This document shows, one piece after another, positions 51,887-59,536 of a DNA stretch of 64,000 bases (within the stretch, counting starts at the first letter, position 1; every line of letters starts with the position of its first letter). The notes under the pieces were generated by a model. It was not told where the DNA came from, searched no databases, and saw nothing but the letters and a program-made list of their open reading frames with translations. This DNA is from AWTP1-13 sp033764875 (GTDB taxonomy: Bacteria > Pseudomonadota > Alphaproteobacteria > Rhizobiales > Hyphomicrobiaceae). Location: contig JANRIO010000053.1 in the NCBI GenBank assembly GCA_033764875.1, forward strand, positions 1-64,000. Direction: 5' to 3'. The translations under genes were made by a program, and so were the position numbers.

Positions 51887-52984
51887 TCACGTATTGAAGC
51901 GGAACAGCATCACGTCGCCGTCCTTGACGACGTACTCCTTGCCTTCCAGCCGCATCTTGCCGGCCTGCTTGGCGCCCACCTCGCCGCCGCAGCCGATGTA
52001 GTCCTCGTAGGCGATGGTCTCGGCGCGGATGAAGCCCTTCTCGAAGTCGGTGTGGATGGCCGCCGCCGCCCTCGGCGCCTTGGTGCCCTTGGGAATGGTC
52101 CAGGCCCGCGTCTCCTTCGGTCCCACCGTGAAGTAGGTGATCAGCCCCAGCAGCCGGTAGCCCTCGCGGATCAGCTTGTTGAGCCCGGCCTCCTCGAGCC
52201 CCATCTCCTTGAGGAAGGCCTCGCGATCCTCCTCGGGCAGGCCTGCGAACTCGCTCTCGATCTTGGCCGAGATCACGACGCAGCCCGCCCCTTCCGCCTT
52301 CGCCCGCTCCTCCACCTTGCGCGAGTAGGCATTGCCGGTGGCGGCCGAGGCCTCCTCCACGTTGCACACGTACAGCACGGGCTTGGAGGTGAGCAGTTGC
52401 AGCGCCCGCCAGGCCGTCTCCTCCTCCGCCGAGACCTGCGCCAGCCGCGCGGGGCGGCCCTCGCGCACCAGCGCCAGCGCCCTCTCGACCAGGACCAGCG
52501 TCTCCTTGCTCTCCTTGTCGCCGCCCTTGGCCTTCTTCTGCAGGCTGTCGCGGCGCCGCTCCAGGCTGTCGAGGTCGGCGAGCATCAGCTCCGTCTCGAC
52601 CGTGTCGGCATCCGCCGTCGGATCGATGCGCCCTTCGACGTGCACGATGTCGGGATCATCGAAGCAGCGCAGCACGTAGGCGACCGCATCCACCTCGCGG
52701 ATGTGCGCCAGGAACTGGTTGCCGAGCCCCTCGCCCTTGGAGGCTCCGCGCACGAGGCCCGCGATGTCGACGAACGTGAGGCGCGTCGGCAGGATCTGCG
52801 CGCTCTTGCCGATCGCGGCGAGCTCGGCAAGCCGCGGGTCCGGCACGCCGACCTCGCCGACGTTCGGCTCGATGGTGCAGAACGGATAGTTCGCCGCCTC
52901 GGCGGCCGCCGTCTGCGTGAGCGCGTTGAACAGCGTGGACTTGCCGACGTTCGGCAGGCCCACGATACCGCATTTGAAGCCCAT
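51887..52984 (-). CDS. ychF: Redox-regulated ATPase YchF
   Basis: 365 residues, family length. An Obg-related P-loop protein that prefers ATP and binds ribosomes. G1 is GLPNVGKST, G3 DIAGLVRGASKGEGLGNQ, and the altered NxxE-type G4 (CNVEEASA) explains ATP preference. The C-terminal TGS domain (about 280-365, ending DVMLFRFNT) is complete. It follows pth by 12 bp in the conserved rplY-pth-ychF order and is transcribed leftward. Confidence 0.97.
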   Translation of the reverse strand: MGFKCGIVGLPNVGKSTLFNALTQTAAAEAANYPFCTIEPNVGEVGVPDPRLAELAAIGKSAQILPTRLTFVDIAGLVRGASKGEGLGNQFLAHIREVDAVAYVLRCFDDPDIVHVEGRIDPTADADTVETELMLADLDSLERRRDSLQKKAKGGDKESKETLVLVERALALVREGRPARLAQVSAEEETAWRALQLLTSKPVLYVCNVEEASAATGNAYSRKVEERAKAEGAGCVVISAKIESEFAGLPEEDREAFLKEMGLEEAGLNKLIREGYRLLGLITYFTVGPKETRAWTIPKGTKAPRAAAAIHTDFEKGFIRAETIAYEDYIGCGGEVGAKQAGKMRLEGKEYVVKDGDVMLFRFNT

Positions 52985-52996
52985 GGGATGAGATCT

Positions 52997-53761
52997 CTAG
53001 CTTTGCTGATCGCGGCCTTTCAGCCATTTCTGCAGGTTCTCGGCGAGCGCCGAGGCGCGCTTGGACTGCCGCTCGCCGGCCGGATGCGGGGGCCGCCGCG
53101 GCGGCTTGGCATCCTCGCGCGCCGCCTCGCCGCCTTGCGCGTCCGGGCCGGTCCCGTCCGCGCCCTCGTCCTTGCCGCCCTTCTTGTCCTTGGGCGGCGC
53201 CAGCGCCCGCGCCACGTCCGTCTGGAAGCGCTCGGCATCGCCAGCCGCTAGTCGGCCGGCGCACTTGGCCATGGCGTCGAGCATCGGCTCGAGCCAGGTC
53301 GCGTCGGCTTTCGCGAAGTCGTGCAGCACGTAGCCCGAGACCAGCTCCTTCGCGCCCGGGTGCCCGATGCCGATGCGCACCCGCGCGTAGTCGTTGCCGA
53401 TGTGGGCCGAGATCGAGCGCAGGCCGTTGTGGCCGGCATTGCCGCCGCCGACTTTCACCTTGAGCTTGCCGGGTGCCAGGTCGAGCTCGTCGTGGAACAC
53501 GTAGAGGTCGGCCGCCGACAGCTTGAGGAAGCGCAGGGCCTCGCCCACCGCCTGCCCGCTGTCGTTCATGTAGGTTTGCGGCTTGATCAGCAGCACGCGG
53601 CTGTCGCCGATGCTGCCGTCGGCGGTCAGCGCCTGGAACCGCTTCTTCCAGCCCGCGAAGCGGTGCACGTCCGCGATCCGGTCGAGCACCATGAAGCCGA
53701 CGTTGTGCCGGTTGCGCTCGTACTGACCGCCCGGGTTGCCGAGACCGACGAACACCTTCAT
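52997..53761 (-). CDS. pth: Peptidyl-tRNA hydrolase
   Basis: 254 residues from ATG 53761. Releases tRNA from drop-off peptidyl-tRNA. Active-site motifs are VGLGNPGGQYERNRHNVGF with Asn9 and His19, YMNDSGQAVG, and the Asp in YVFHDELDLAPG, followed by GGGNAGHNGLRS. The core ends near residue 190; a 60-residue Lys/Gly/Pro-rich tail (KDKKGGKDEGADG...) is an extension common in alphaproteobacteria. Lies between rplY and ychF, probably one operon. Confidence 0.97.
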   Translation of the reverse strand: MKVFVGLGNPGGQYERNRHNVGFMVLDRIADVHRFAGWKKRFQALTADGSIGDSRVLLIKPQTYMNDSGQAVGEALRFLKLSAADLYVFHDELDLAPGKLKVKVGGGNAGHNGLRSISAHIGNDYARVRIGIGHPGAKELVSGYVLHDFAKADATWLEPMLDAMAKCAGRLAAGDAERFQTDVARALAPPKDKKGGKDEGADGTGPDAQGGEAAREDAKPPRRPPHPAGERQSKRASALAENLQKWLKGRDQQS

Positions 53762-53869
53762 GGCGCGACGTCCCCAGTCCTGGCAACTATCGTCCTGGCG
53801 GCGCGGCCCCGCGCCTCGCGTGGGCCGCGGGCGTCCCGCGCCCTGCGGGAGGCCCAAAGGACCGGCGGG

Positions 53870-54601
53870 TTACTTCTTCGCAGCGGGCTTGGCGGCGGCC
53901 GCAGGCTTGGCGGCATCCTTGCCGGCTGGCGCCTTGGCGGCAGCCGCCTTGGCATCGCCGCCCGCGGCTGCGGCGGGCGCGCCGTCGGCGGGAGCTGCGG
54001 CAGCGGCGGCACCGGTTGCGGGCCCTTCCTCGTCCTGGCGATGTCCGGCGATCGTCGCCACCGTGAAGTCGCGGTTGGTGATCGTCGGGCGCACGCCCTC
54101 GGGCATCTTGGTCGCCGAGATATGGATGGAGCGGCCAATCTCGAGGCCCTCGAGATTGAACTCGAAGAACTCGGGGATGGCGTCGGCCGGGGCCATCACC
54201 TCCACCGTGTGGCGCACGATGTTGAGCACGCCGCCGCGCTTGAGGCCCGGCGAGGCGGCCTCGTTGACAAAGCGCACCGGCACGTTGACGCGGACCTTGG
54301 AGTCCCTGCCCACGCGCTGGAAGTCGATATGGATGATGCGGTCCTTGACCGGGTCGAGCTGCACCTCGCGCGGGATCGCCTGCACCTTGGTGCCGTCGAT
54401 GTCGAGGGCGAACACCGTCGACAGGAACTTGCCCTTGTTGACGGTCAGCGTGATGTCCTTGCTGTCCAGCGACAGGTTCTGCGGGTCCTTGCCGTCGCCG
54501 TACAGAACCGCGGGAACCCGGCCCTCGCGCCGCGTGGCACGGGCCCCACCCTGGCCGGCGCGCGGCCGCGCGGAGGCTTTGATCTCGCTCACCTGAGCCA
54601 T
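53870..54601 (-). CDS. rplY: 50S ribosomal protein L25/general stress protein Ctc
   Basis: 243 residues from ATG 54601 (MAQVSEIKASARPRAGQGGAR); GTG/ATG further upstream is unlikely. The 5S-rRNA-binding L25 domain (about 1-95: RREGRVPAVLYGDGKDPQ, IPREVQLDPVKDRIIHIDFQ) is followed by the TL5-type C-domain (about 96-195), then an Ala/Lys/Pro-rich low-complexity tail of about 55 residues typical of alphaproteobacteria. First gene of the rplY-pth-ychF operon. Confidence 0.96.
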   Translation of the reverse strand: MAQVSEIKASARPRAGQGGARATRREGRVPAVLYGDGKDPQNLSLDSKDITLTVNKGKFLSTVFALDIDGTKVQAIPREVQLDPVKDRIIHIDFQRVGRDSKVRVNVPVRFVNEAASPGLKRGGVLNIVRHTVEVMAPADAIPEFFEFNLEGLEIGRSIHISATKMPEGVRPTITNRDFTVATIAGHRQDEEGPATGAAAAAAPADGAPAAAAGGDAKAAAAKAPAGKDAAKPAAAAKPAAKK

Positions 54602-54796
54602 GGTACGCGTATCTCCCAATGAAAAAGCGAGGCGTCGCGTCCCTCGCGCCGCCTACGATCCCGCATCGCTGATCGGTTTGTGCCCGGGCTTATAGCGAGG
54701 ACGCGCGGCAAGCGCAATGGGTCCCCTGGGGGCCCGGCCGGACGTCTCGGTTGAAGCTTTTCTCCAGGCCCGCCGTCGGCTCGCGCAGGCGTGCCC

Positions 54797-55441
54797 TCAT
54801 TTCTTCCGGAACGCGTCGAGCTTGACGACCTTGGGGCCGGGATCGGCGGGCGGCGCGGCCGGGGCCTCCTCGCCCTGGGCCGTCTCCCCCTTTTCCGCCT
54901 CGCTCGCGTTGTCGCCGCCCTTGGCGGTCTTCTCGGCCGCCGGCTTGCGGGGGCCGCGCGGCTTGCGCTCGGGCTTCACCAGGGCCGGTGGGCGCGGCTT
55001 CACCCGCGGCAGCTCCGCCCCGTCGCCGGCCTCGGCCTCGTCCTCGCCGGGCAGCGCCACCCCGCCCTGGCTGGCGCCGAGGCTGGCGTCCTCGAACTGC
55101 AGGCCGTAGGGCACGCTGGGGTCGAAGAACACCTTGATGGCCGTGAACGGCACCACCAGCCGCTCGGGGATGGAATCGAACGTCAGGTTCACCTCGAAGC
55201 GGTCGTCGGTCACCGCCAGGTCCCAGAAGCGGTGCTGCAGCACCACCGTCATCTCTTCGGGGTAGCGTTCCTTCAGCCGGGGCGACAGGGACACGCCCGG
55301 GGCGCGCGTATTGAACGCGATATAGAAGTGGTGCTCGCCGGGCAGGCCGGTCTTGGCCACGCGTGAGAGCACGGTGCGGACCACGGCACGCATGGCGCCC
55401 TGTGCCAGGGCCTCGTAGTCAATGTGCGGCTCGGCCGTCAT
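54797..55441 (-). CDS. sspB: SspB-like ClpXP adaptor (alpha type)
   Basis: 214 residues. The substrate-binding domain (about 1-125) contains YEALAQGAMRAVVRTVL, HHFYIAFNTRAPGVSLS, LKERYPEEMTVVLQHRFWDL and IPERLVVPFTAIKVFFDPS. A charged, Pro/Lys-rich linker leads to a short C-terminal peptide PGPKVVKLDAFRKK, which fits the ClpX-docking tail. It tethers ssrA-tagged proteins to ClpXP. The tmRNA gene that makes this tag lies immediately upstream on the same strand. Confidence 0.93.
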   Translation of the reverse strand: MTAEPHIDYEALAQGAMRAVVRTVLSRVAKTGLPGEHHFYIAFNTRAPGVSLSPRLKERYPEEMTVVLQHRFWDLAVTDDRFEVNLTFDSIPERLVVPFTAIKVFFDPSVPYGLQFEDASLGASQGGVALPGEDEAEAGDGAELPRVKPRPPALVKPERKPRGPRKPAAEKTAKGGDNASEAEKGETAQGEEAPAAPPADPGPKVVKLDAFRKK

Positions 55442-55520
55442 TTAATCGGTCGTCACCTTCGATCGCGCCCCCGCTGCCCGCCGGTTGCAGAAGGCACAGG
55501 CGCGCGGCGCCAAGGAAAGT

Positions 55521-55875
55521 GGAGGGCTTCTGTTGCCCGGTGCCCTCCGAACCGCGCCTGCCGCTGCTAGGCGTCAGGGCTTGGATTTAGGCGTTTCGCG
55601 CTGCATTACGCAGCGAGAGCGGCCTCAGCATAGTTGTCGTTGGCAACTATTCTGTGTGACCCGATAACGGCGGTATCATGCCGGGCAAAAGCGCGTCCTT
55701 TACACCCTCGTCGATCCTAGTTCGCCCCCATCAGCTGCCGCCGCGCGTGGGCCAAGGCCAGCATGCGGCCCGGTCTGCAGCGGCAGGTGGTGGAGGCGCC
55801 GGGTACTGCCCCCGGGTCCGATAGGCTTATTCCGACGTCCATTTATCGCCATAGCCGGACGAATCCGGCCCCCCA
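55521..55875 (-). ncRNA. ssrA: tmRNA (ssrA), circularly permuted two-piece form
   Basis: Read on the reverse strand. The acceptor piece (about 55875 down to 55788) has hairpin GCCGGA-TTCG-TCCGGC, a T-arm CCGGG-GGCAGTA-CCCGG and ends CGCCTCC-ACCA at 55788. About 58 nt of intervening sequence follow. The coding piece then starts GGGGGCGAAC at 55729, whose GGGGGCG pairs with CGCCTCC (one G-U) to form the acceptor stem. It contains GGATCGACG and AATAGTTGCCAACGAC, both tmRNA signatures, then the tag frame and hairpin GCTGC-GTAA-TGCAGC. Order acceptor-then-coding is the permuted alphaproteobacterial arrangement. GGAGGGC...GCCCTCC (55548-55521) may be the terminator. TATATT near 55880 is a possible -10. 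Ends are approximate. Confidence 0.92.
55606..55644 (-). other. tmRNA proteolysis-tag reading frame (ANDNYAEAALAA-stop)
   Basis: GCC resume codon at 55644, then AAC GAC AAC TAT GCT GAG GCC GCT CTC GCT GCG and TAA at 55608-55606. The encoded tag is ANDNYAEAALAA: the ANDNY start contacts SspB, and the final LAA is the ClpX/ClpA degron. The stop codon lies in the loop of a hairpin, as usual. Confidence 0.95.
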
Positions 55876-55955
55876 AATATAGGGAAGATCGGCCGTAAAA
55901 AAAAGCTAAGCTTGCACATTGAACTGTCGACGCGGGCGAAAGCGAAGGGGAAGCC

Positions 55956-56738
55956 ATGGAAGCGCAAGTCGATCCGCCGCAGGCAGCGCCGCCCGGCCGC
56001 CTCTTCGCCGGGCCGGCCGCGTTCGCCGCGCGTACCCCCTGGGGCCCCTGGGGCGGGCTGATCATGGCCGTGGCCGTCGCCATCCTCGCCATGGCCGTGT
56101 CGGCGGCCGTCCTGATGACCGGGGTGACCGGCGGCCAGGGCAGCGTTCCGGGCGACACCATCGGCATCGCGGCCCTGGGCGTCTGGCAGGTGGCCGTGGT
56201 CCTGCTGACGTTGCTTGCGGCCCGCCTGCGCGGTCCCGTGCGGGACGGCCTGTGTCTCGGCCCCGCAGGCGGATGGCGCATCTACATCGGCGCCGTGCTG
56301 CTCGTGCTCGTGTTCCAGGTCGTGGTGTCGGCGCTGGAGCTCGTCTTCGTGCCGAGCGAGATGTTCCGCGACCTTCGCCAGTTCGTGGGCCTCGCCCGGG
56401 GGCCAGCCTGGGTTCTGGTGCTGCTCGTCATCGGCATCGGCGCCCCGCTCGCGGAGGAGCTTCTGTTCCGCGGCTTCCTGCTGCCGGCGCTGTCCAGGAG
56501 CCGGCTCGGCTTCACCGGCGCGGCCCTGCTCTCGACGGCCCTGTGGACGACGCTGCACGCCGGCTACAGCCTGGTCGGCCTGCTCGAGGTTTTCCTCGTC
56601 GGCCTGGTCTTTTCCTGGCTCCTGTATCGGACCGGCTCCATACGCGTGACGATCCTGTGCCATGCGCTGTACAACAGCTTGATCATGCTGGTGCTTCGCT
56701 ATGCGCCCCTGCCTGCGGCGCTGACCGGACCCGGCTGA
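55956..56738 (+). CDS. CPBP-family intramembrane metalloprotease (CAAX-protease-like)
   Basis: 260 residues with about seven membrane helices. Glutamate-type intramembrane protease motifs: E167-E168-x3-R172 (APLAEELLFRGFLLPAL), His201 (TTLHAGYS) and His236 with Asn240 (CHALYNSLIM). All are intact, so activity is likely. Bacterial members act in bacteriocin self-immunity or peptide processing; substrate unknown. Divergent from ssrA. AGCGAAGGGGAA gives a ribosome-binding site before ATG 55956. Confidence 0.9.
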   Translation: MEAQVDPPQAAPPGRLFAGPAAFAARTPWGPWGGLIMAVAVAILAMAVSAAVLMTGVTGGQGSVPGDTIGIAALGVWQVAVVLLTLLAARLRGPVRDGLCLGPAGGWRIYIGAVLLVLVFQVVVSALELVFVPSEMFRDLRQFVGLARGPAWVLVLLVIGIGAPLAEELLFRGFLLPALSRSRLGFTGAALLSTALWTTLHAGYSLVGLLEVFLVGLVFSWLLYRTGSIRVTILCHALYNSLIMLVLRYAPLPAALTGPG

Positions 56739-56980
56739 CGGCGCGAGCCGCCGTTCACAGCCTTTGGCGCCAGGCCCGGGCGCCGCCGGCATCGGCGGGG
56801 GGGAATCAGGTACCCTTTCATGGCCTGGGCCCCGGCGCTTGCCGGCTCCGGGTTGTTGTGGTCGGACTTGCCCCGGTCGGCCACCCGACCGCCTGCTCCA
56901 GCGTTGTGGATGCGCTGGACCCTCGGGACGAGCCCGAGGAGGAACGCAGGAATTCTTCGTTGGAGGCGGAGCGCGCGGCC
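56739..56980. repeat. Gap upstream of thyA with dispersed repeat (copy B)
   Basis: About 56853-56943 aligns with 4184-4275 (copy A): GTGGTCGGACTTGCCCC, CCACCCGACCGCCTGCTC, and TCGGGACGAGCCCGAGGA. The copies differ at many positions, so the element is old. It sits between the CPBP gene and thyA and probably includes the thyA promoter downstream of it. No gene was seen. Confidence 0.65.
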
Positions 56981-57775
56981 ATGCAGCAGTACCTCGACCT
57001 GATGCGCCGCGTGCGCACCACCGGCAGCAAGAAGACCGACCGCACCGGCACCGGCACGCTGTCGGTCTTCGGCCACCAGATGCGCTTCGACCTGGCCGAC
57101 GGCTTCCCCCTGGTGACGACCAAGAAGCTGCACGTGAAGTCGATCGTGCACGAGCTGATCTGGTTCCTCTCCGGCGACACCAACACCAAGTACCTGAACG
57201 CCCACGGCGTCAGCATCTGGGACGACTGGGCCGACGAGAACGGCGACCTGGGGCCCGTCTACGGCCAGCAGTGGCGCTCCTGGGCCTCGCCCGACGGCCG
57301 CTCCATCGACCAGATCCAGGAGGCGGTCGAGACCATCAAGACCAACCCCGACAGCCGCCGCATCATCGTCTCCGCCTGGAACCCCGCCGACGTGCCGGAG
57401 ATGGCGCTGGCGCCCTGCCACTGCCTGTTCCAGTTCTACGTCGCCGACGGCCGCCTCTCCTGCCAGCTCTACCAGCGCTCGGCGGATGTCTTCCTCGGCG
57501 TGCCGTTCAATATCGCCAGCTACGCCCTGCTCACCATGATGATGGCGCAGGTGACCAACCTTCAGCCCGGCGAGTTCGTGCACACCTTCGGCGATGCGCA
57601 TCTCTACCTGAACCACCTGGCCCAGGCCGATCTGCAGCTCTCGCGCGACCCCCGCCCGCTGCCGACCATGCGGCTCAACCCGGATGTGCGCTCGATCTTC
57701 GACTTCAAGTTCGAGGACTTCGCACTCGAGGGCTACAACCCCCACCCGCACATCAAGGCCGAGGTCGCGGTGTGA
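56981..57775 (+). CDS. thyA: Thymidylate synthase
   Basis: 264 residues, exactly the canonical length, from ATG 56981 (MQQYLDLMRRVRTTGSKK). Methylates dUMP to dTMP with methylene-tetrahydrofolate, yielding dihydrofolate. Motifs: TDRTGTGTLSVFG, the catalytic Cys in LAPCHCLFQFYV, and QRSADVFLGVPFNIASYA. A longer in-frame extension upstream lies in repeat DNA and is rejected. Its stop overlaps the folA start (GTGA), so the enzyme pair that makes and recycles dihydrofolate is translationally coupled. Confidence 0.98.
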   Translation: MQQYLDLMRRVRTTGSKKTDRTGTGTLSVFGHQMRFDLADGFPLVTTKKLHVKSIVHELIWFLSGDTNTKYLNAHGVSIWDDWADENGDLGPVYGQQWRSWASPDGRSIDQIQEAVETIKTNPDSRRIIVSAWNPADVPEMALAPCHCLFQFYVADGRLSCQLYQRSADVFLGVPFNIASYALLTMMMAQVTNLQPGEFVHTFGDAHLYLNHLAQADLQLSRDPRPLPTMRLNPDVRSIFDFKFEDFALEGYNPHPHIKAEVAV

Positions 57776-58287
57776 TCGACGGCTTTCGCGTCGCCTTCGT
57801 CGTCGCCGCCGCCGACAACGGCGTCATCGGCCGCAACGGCGATCTGCCCTGGCGCCTCTCCTCCGACCTGAAGCACTTTCGCCGCGTCACCCTCGGCAAG
57901 CCCGTCGTCATGGGCCGCAAGACCTTCGCCTCCATCGGCAAGCCGCTGGACGGCCGCGACAACATCGTGGTGACGCGCGATCGGGCCTTTGCCGCCTCCG
58001 GCGTCGATGTCGTCGCCTCGCCGCAGGCGGCGCTGGCTCTGGCGGCTGTCAAGGCGAAGGCCCGCGGCGCCGCCGAGATCGCCGTCATCGGCGGCGGCGA
58101 GATCTACGCTGCCCTCCTGCCACTCGCCGACCGCATCTACCTGACGCGCGTGCACGCGGCGCCCGAGGGCGACACCACCTTCAGCATCGACATGGCTCAC
58201 TGGCACGAGATCGAGCGCGCCGAGATGCCGCGCACCCCCAAGGACGCCTTCGCCGCGACCTTCCTCACGCTCGACCGCCGCGCTTGA
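57772..58287 (+). CDS. folA: Dihydrofolate reductase
   Basis: 171 residues from GTG 57772, which overlaps the thyA stop by 4 bp. Reduces dihydrofolate to tetrahydrofolate with NADPH. Seen: VAAADNGVIGRNGDLPWRLSSDLKHF with the catalytic Asp/Glu region and Trp of the M20-type loop, VVMGRKTFASIGKPL, and the NADPH loop VIGGGEIYAALLP. The start is fixed by the overlap and the family N-terminus. A FolM-like reductase is also present at the other end of the window. Confidence 0.97.
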   Translation: MIDGFRVAFVVAAADNGVIGRNGDLPWRLSSDLKHFRRVTLGKPVVMGRKTFASIGKPLDGRDNIVVTRDRAFAASGVDVVASPQAALALAAVKAKARGAAEIAVIGGGEIYAALLPLADRIYLTRVHAAPEGDTTFSIDMAHWHEIERAEMPRTPKDAFAATFLTLDRRA

Positions 58288-58512
58288 GGCGCGTCGCGCC
58301 TGCATCTGCGAAGCGGCGGGAGCAGGATCCCGGCCGAGGACCCGCAATTCGGCCCGCCCTGCCCACGCCGCCCCCGCATATCAAGACGATCGCCACGCAG
58401 CTCGGGAGGACCGGCAGCCACGGTCTTGTGAAGCGGATCTTCCGTCGGCTACGCTCGGGCGCACAACTCCATTAATTGGTGCCCGCCGACTGCATTCCCT
58501 GGAGCGACCGCA

Positions 58513-59511
58513 TTGCCCGATACGGAGCCGGACTTTTGCCTCTCGACGTCGCGCACGCGCATCCGCGAGATCAGGCCCGATGACGCCGCCGTCATGAGCG
58601 CGTGGATCGCGCGCGAGCTCCCCGTCGGCGAGACTCTCGCGCGCGCCCTCCCGGATGTGCTGCGGCGCCTGCTGCAGGCCGGCGTGCTGCGCGGCGGCGC
58701 CATCGAGCGCGCCGCGGCGGGGTCCTGGAGCACGCGGCTCGTCGGCTTCGGCCTGTCCGGCTTCCTCGCCAACGCCTTCGCCGAGGCCTACATCGGCCGG
58801 CCGTTCGCCCACCTCGAGCTCACTCTCCTCGATGCCGCCCGCCGCGGCGCCGCATCGCCGGCGCTGCTCGGCCCCGACGCCATCGCAGCCGCCAACCGCG
58901 AGGGCGGCATGACGCTGCTGCCGCTGCTGTGGCTGCAGACGCCGGACACGCCGGGCGATCCGCAGGCGCGCGAGCTTCTCGACATCAGCCATCACATCTT
59001 CCTGCGCCAGCACCGCGGCTATCGCCTCGCCCACATCCTGAAGGAGGCGCCGCTCGAGCGGGCGCAGTCCTTTCTCCGCGGCGGCTTCAAGGACTGCGGC
59101 CGCATTCCTGCCGGCACGCGCCTCGGCTTCTGCGACCGCGTCAGCACGCGCGAGCACGTCGTCTTCGTGGCGAGCCGCCCCGACTTCGAGACCGAGTGGC
59201 CCGGGGCGCTGCTCGATTCCCTCTTCATCTACAATCCGCCGCTCTGCGCCTTCTCCCCGGCCGAGTGCGAGGTCCTGGCCCGCGCCGAGGGCGGCATGAC
59301 CGATGCCGAGATCGCCGCCGACCTGCAGATCACGCCCGACGCCGTCGCCAAGCGCTGGCGCTCGATCTACGCCCGCGTCGCCCGCCACGCGCCCTATGTG
59401 CTGCGCGCCGACGCCGCCGCCGCGACGCGCGGCACCGAGAAGCGCCGCCACGTCGCAGCCTTCGTGCGCGAGCACCCGGAGGAGCTGCGCCCCTACCGCT
59501 GGCAGGCGTGA
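58513..59511 (+). CDS. Protein with C-terminal LuxR-type helix-turn-helix
   Basis: 332 residues, starting at TTG 58513, with GGAGCG 6 bases upstream. The first 245 residues match no domain I recognise; they include GFGLSGFLANAFAEAY and several Cys. The C-terminal part (about 248-300) is LuxR/GerE-like: FSPAECEVLARAEGGMTDAEIAADLQ, then DAVAKRWRSIYARV. It is probably a transcription factor with an unknown sensory domain. 25 bp from the convergent fused-fumarase gene. Its targets are unknown. Confidence 0.75.
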   Translation: MPDTEPDFCLSTSRTRIREIRPDDAAVMSAWIARELPVGETLARALPDVLRRLLQAGVLRGGAIERAAAGSWSTRLVGFGLSGFLANAFAEAYIGRPFAHLELTLLDAARRGAASPALLGPDAIAAANREGGMTLLPLLWLQTPDTPGDPQARELLDISHHIFLRQHRGYRLAHILKEAPLERAQSFLRGGFKDCGRIPAGTRLGFCDRVSTREHVVFVASRPDFETEWPGALLDSLFIYNPPLCAFSPAECEVLARAEGGMTDAEIAADLQITPDAVAKRWRSIYARVARHAPYVLRADAAAATRGTEKRRHVAAFVREHPEELRPYRWQA

Positions 59512-59536
59512 TCGGCGCGGCCTCGGCGGCCTTGGA

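Noticed and set aside
56764..57771. Long N-terminal extension of folA reading through thyA in another frame
   Set aside because: The region encodes ThyA in a different frame; the GTG at 57772 overlapping the thyA stop gives the normal DHFR length.
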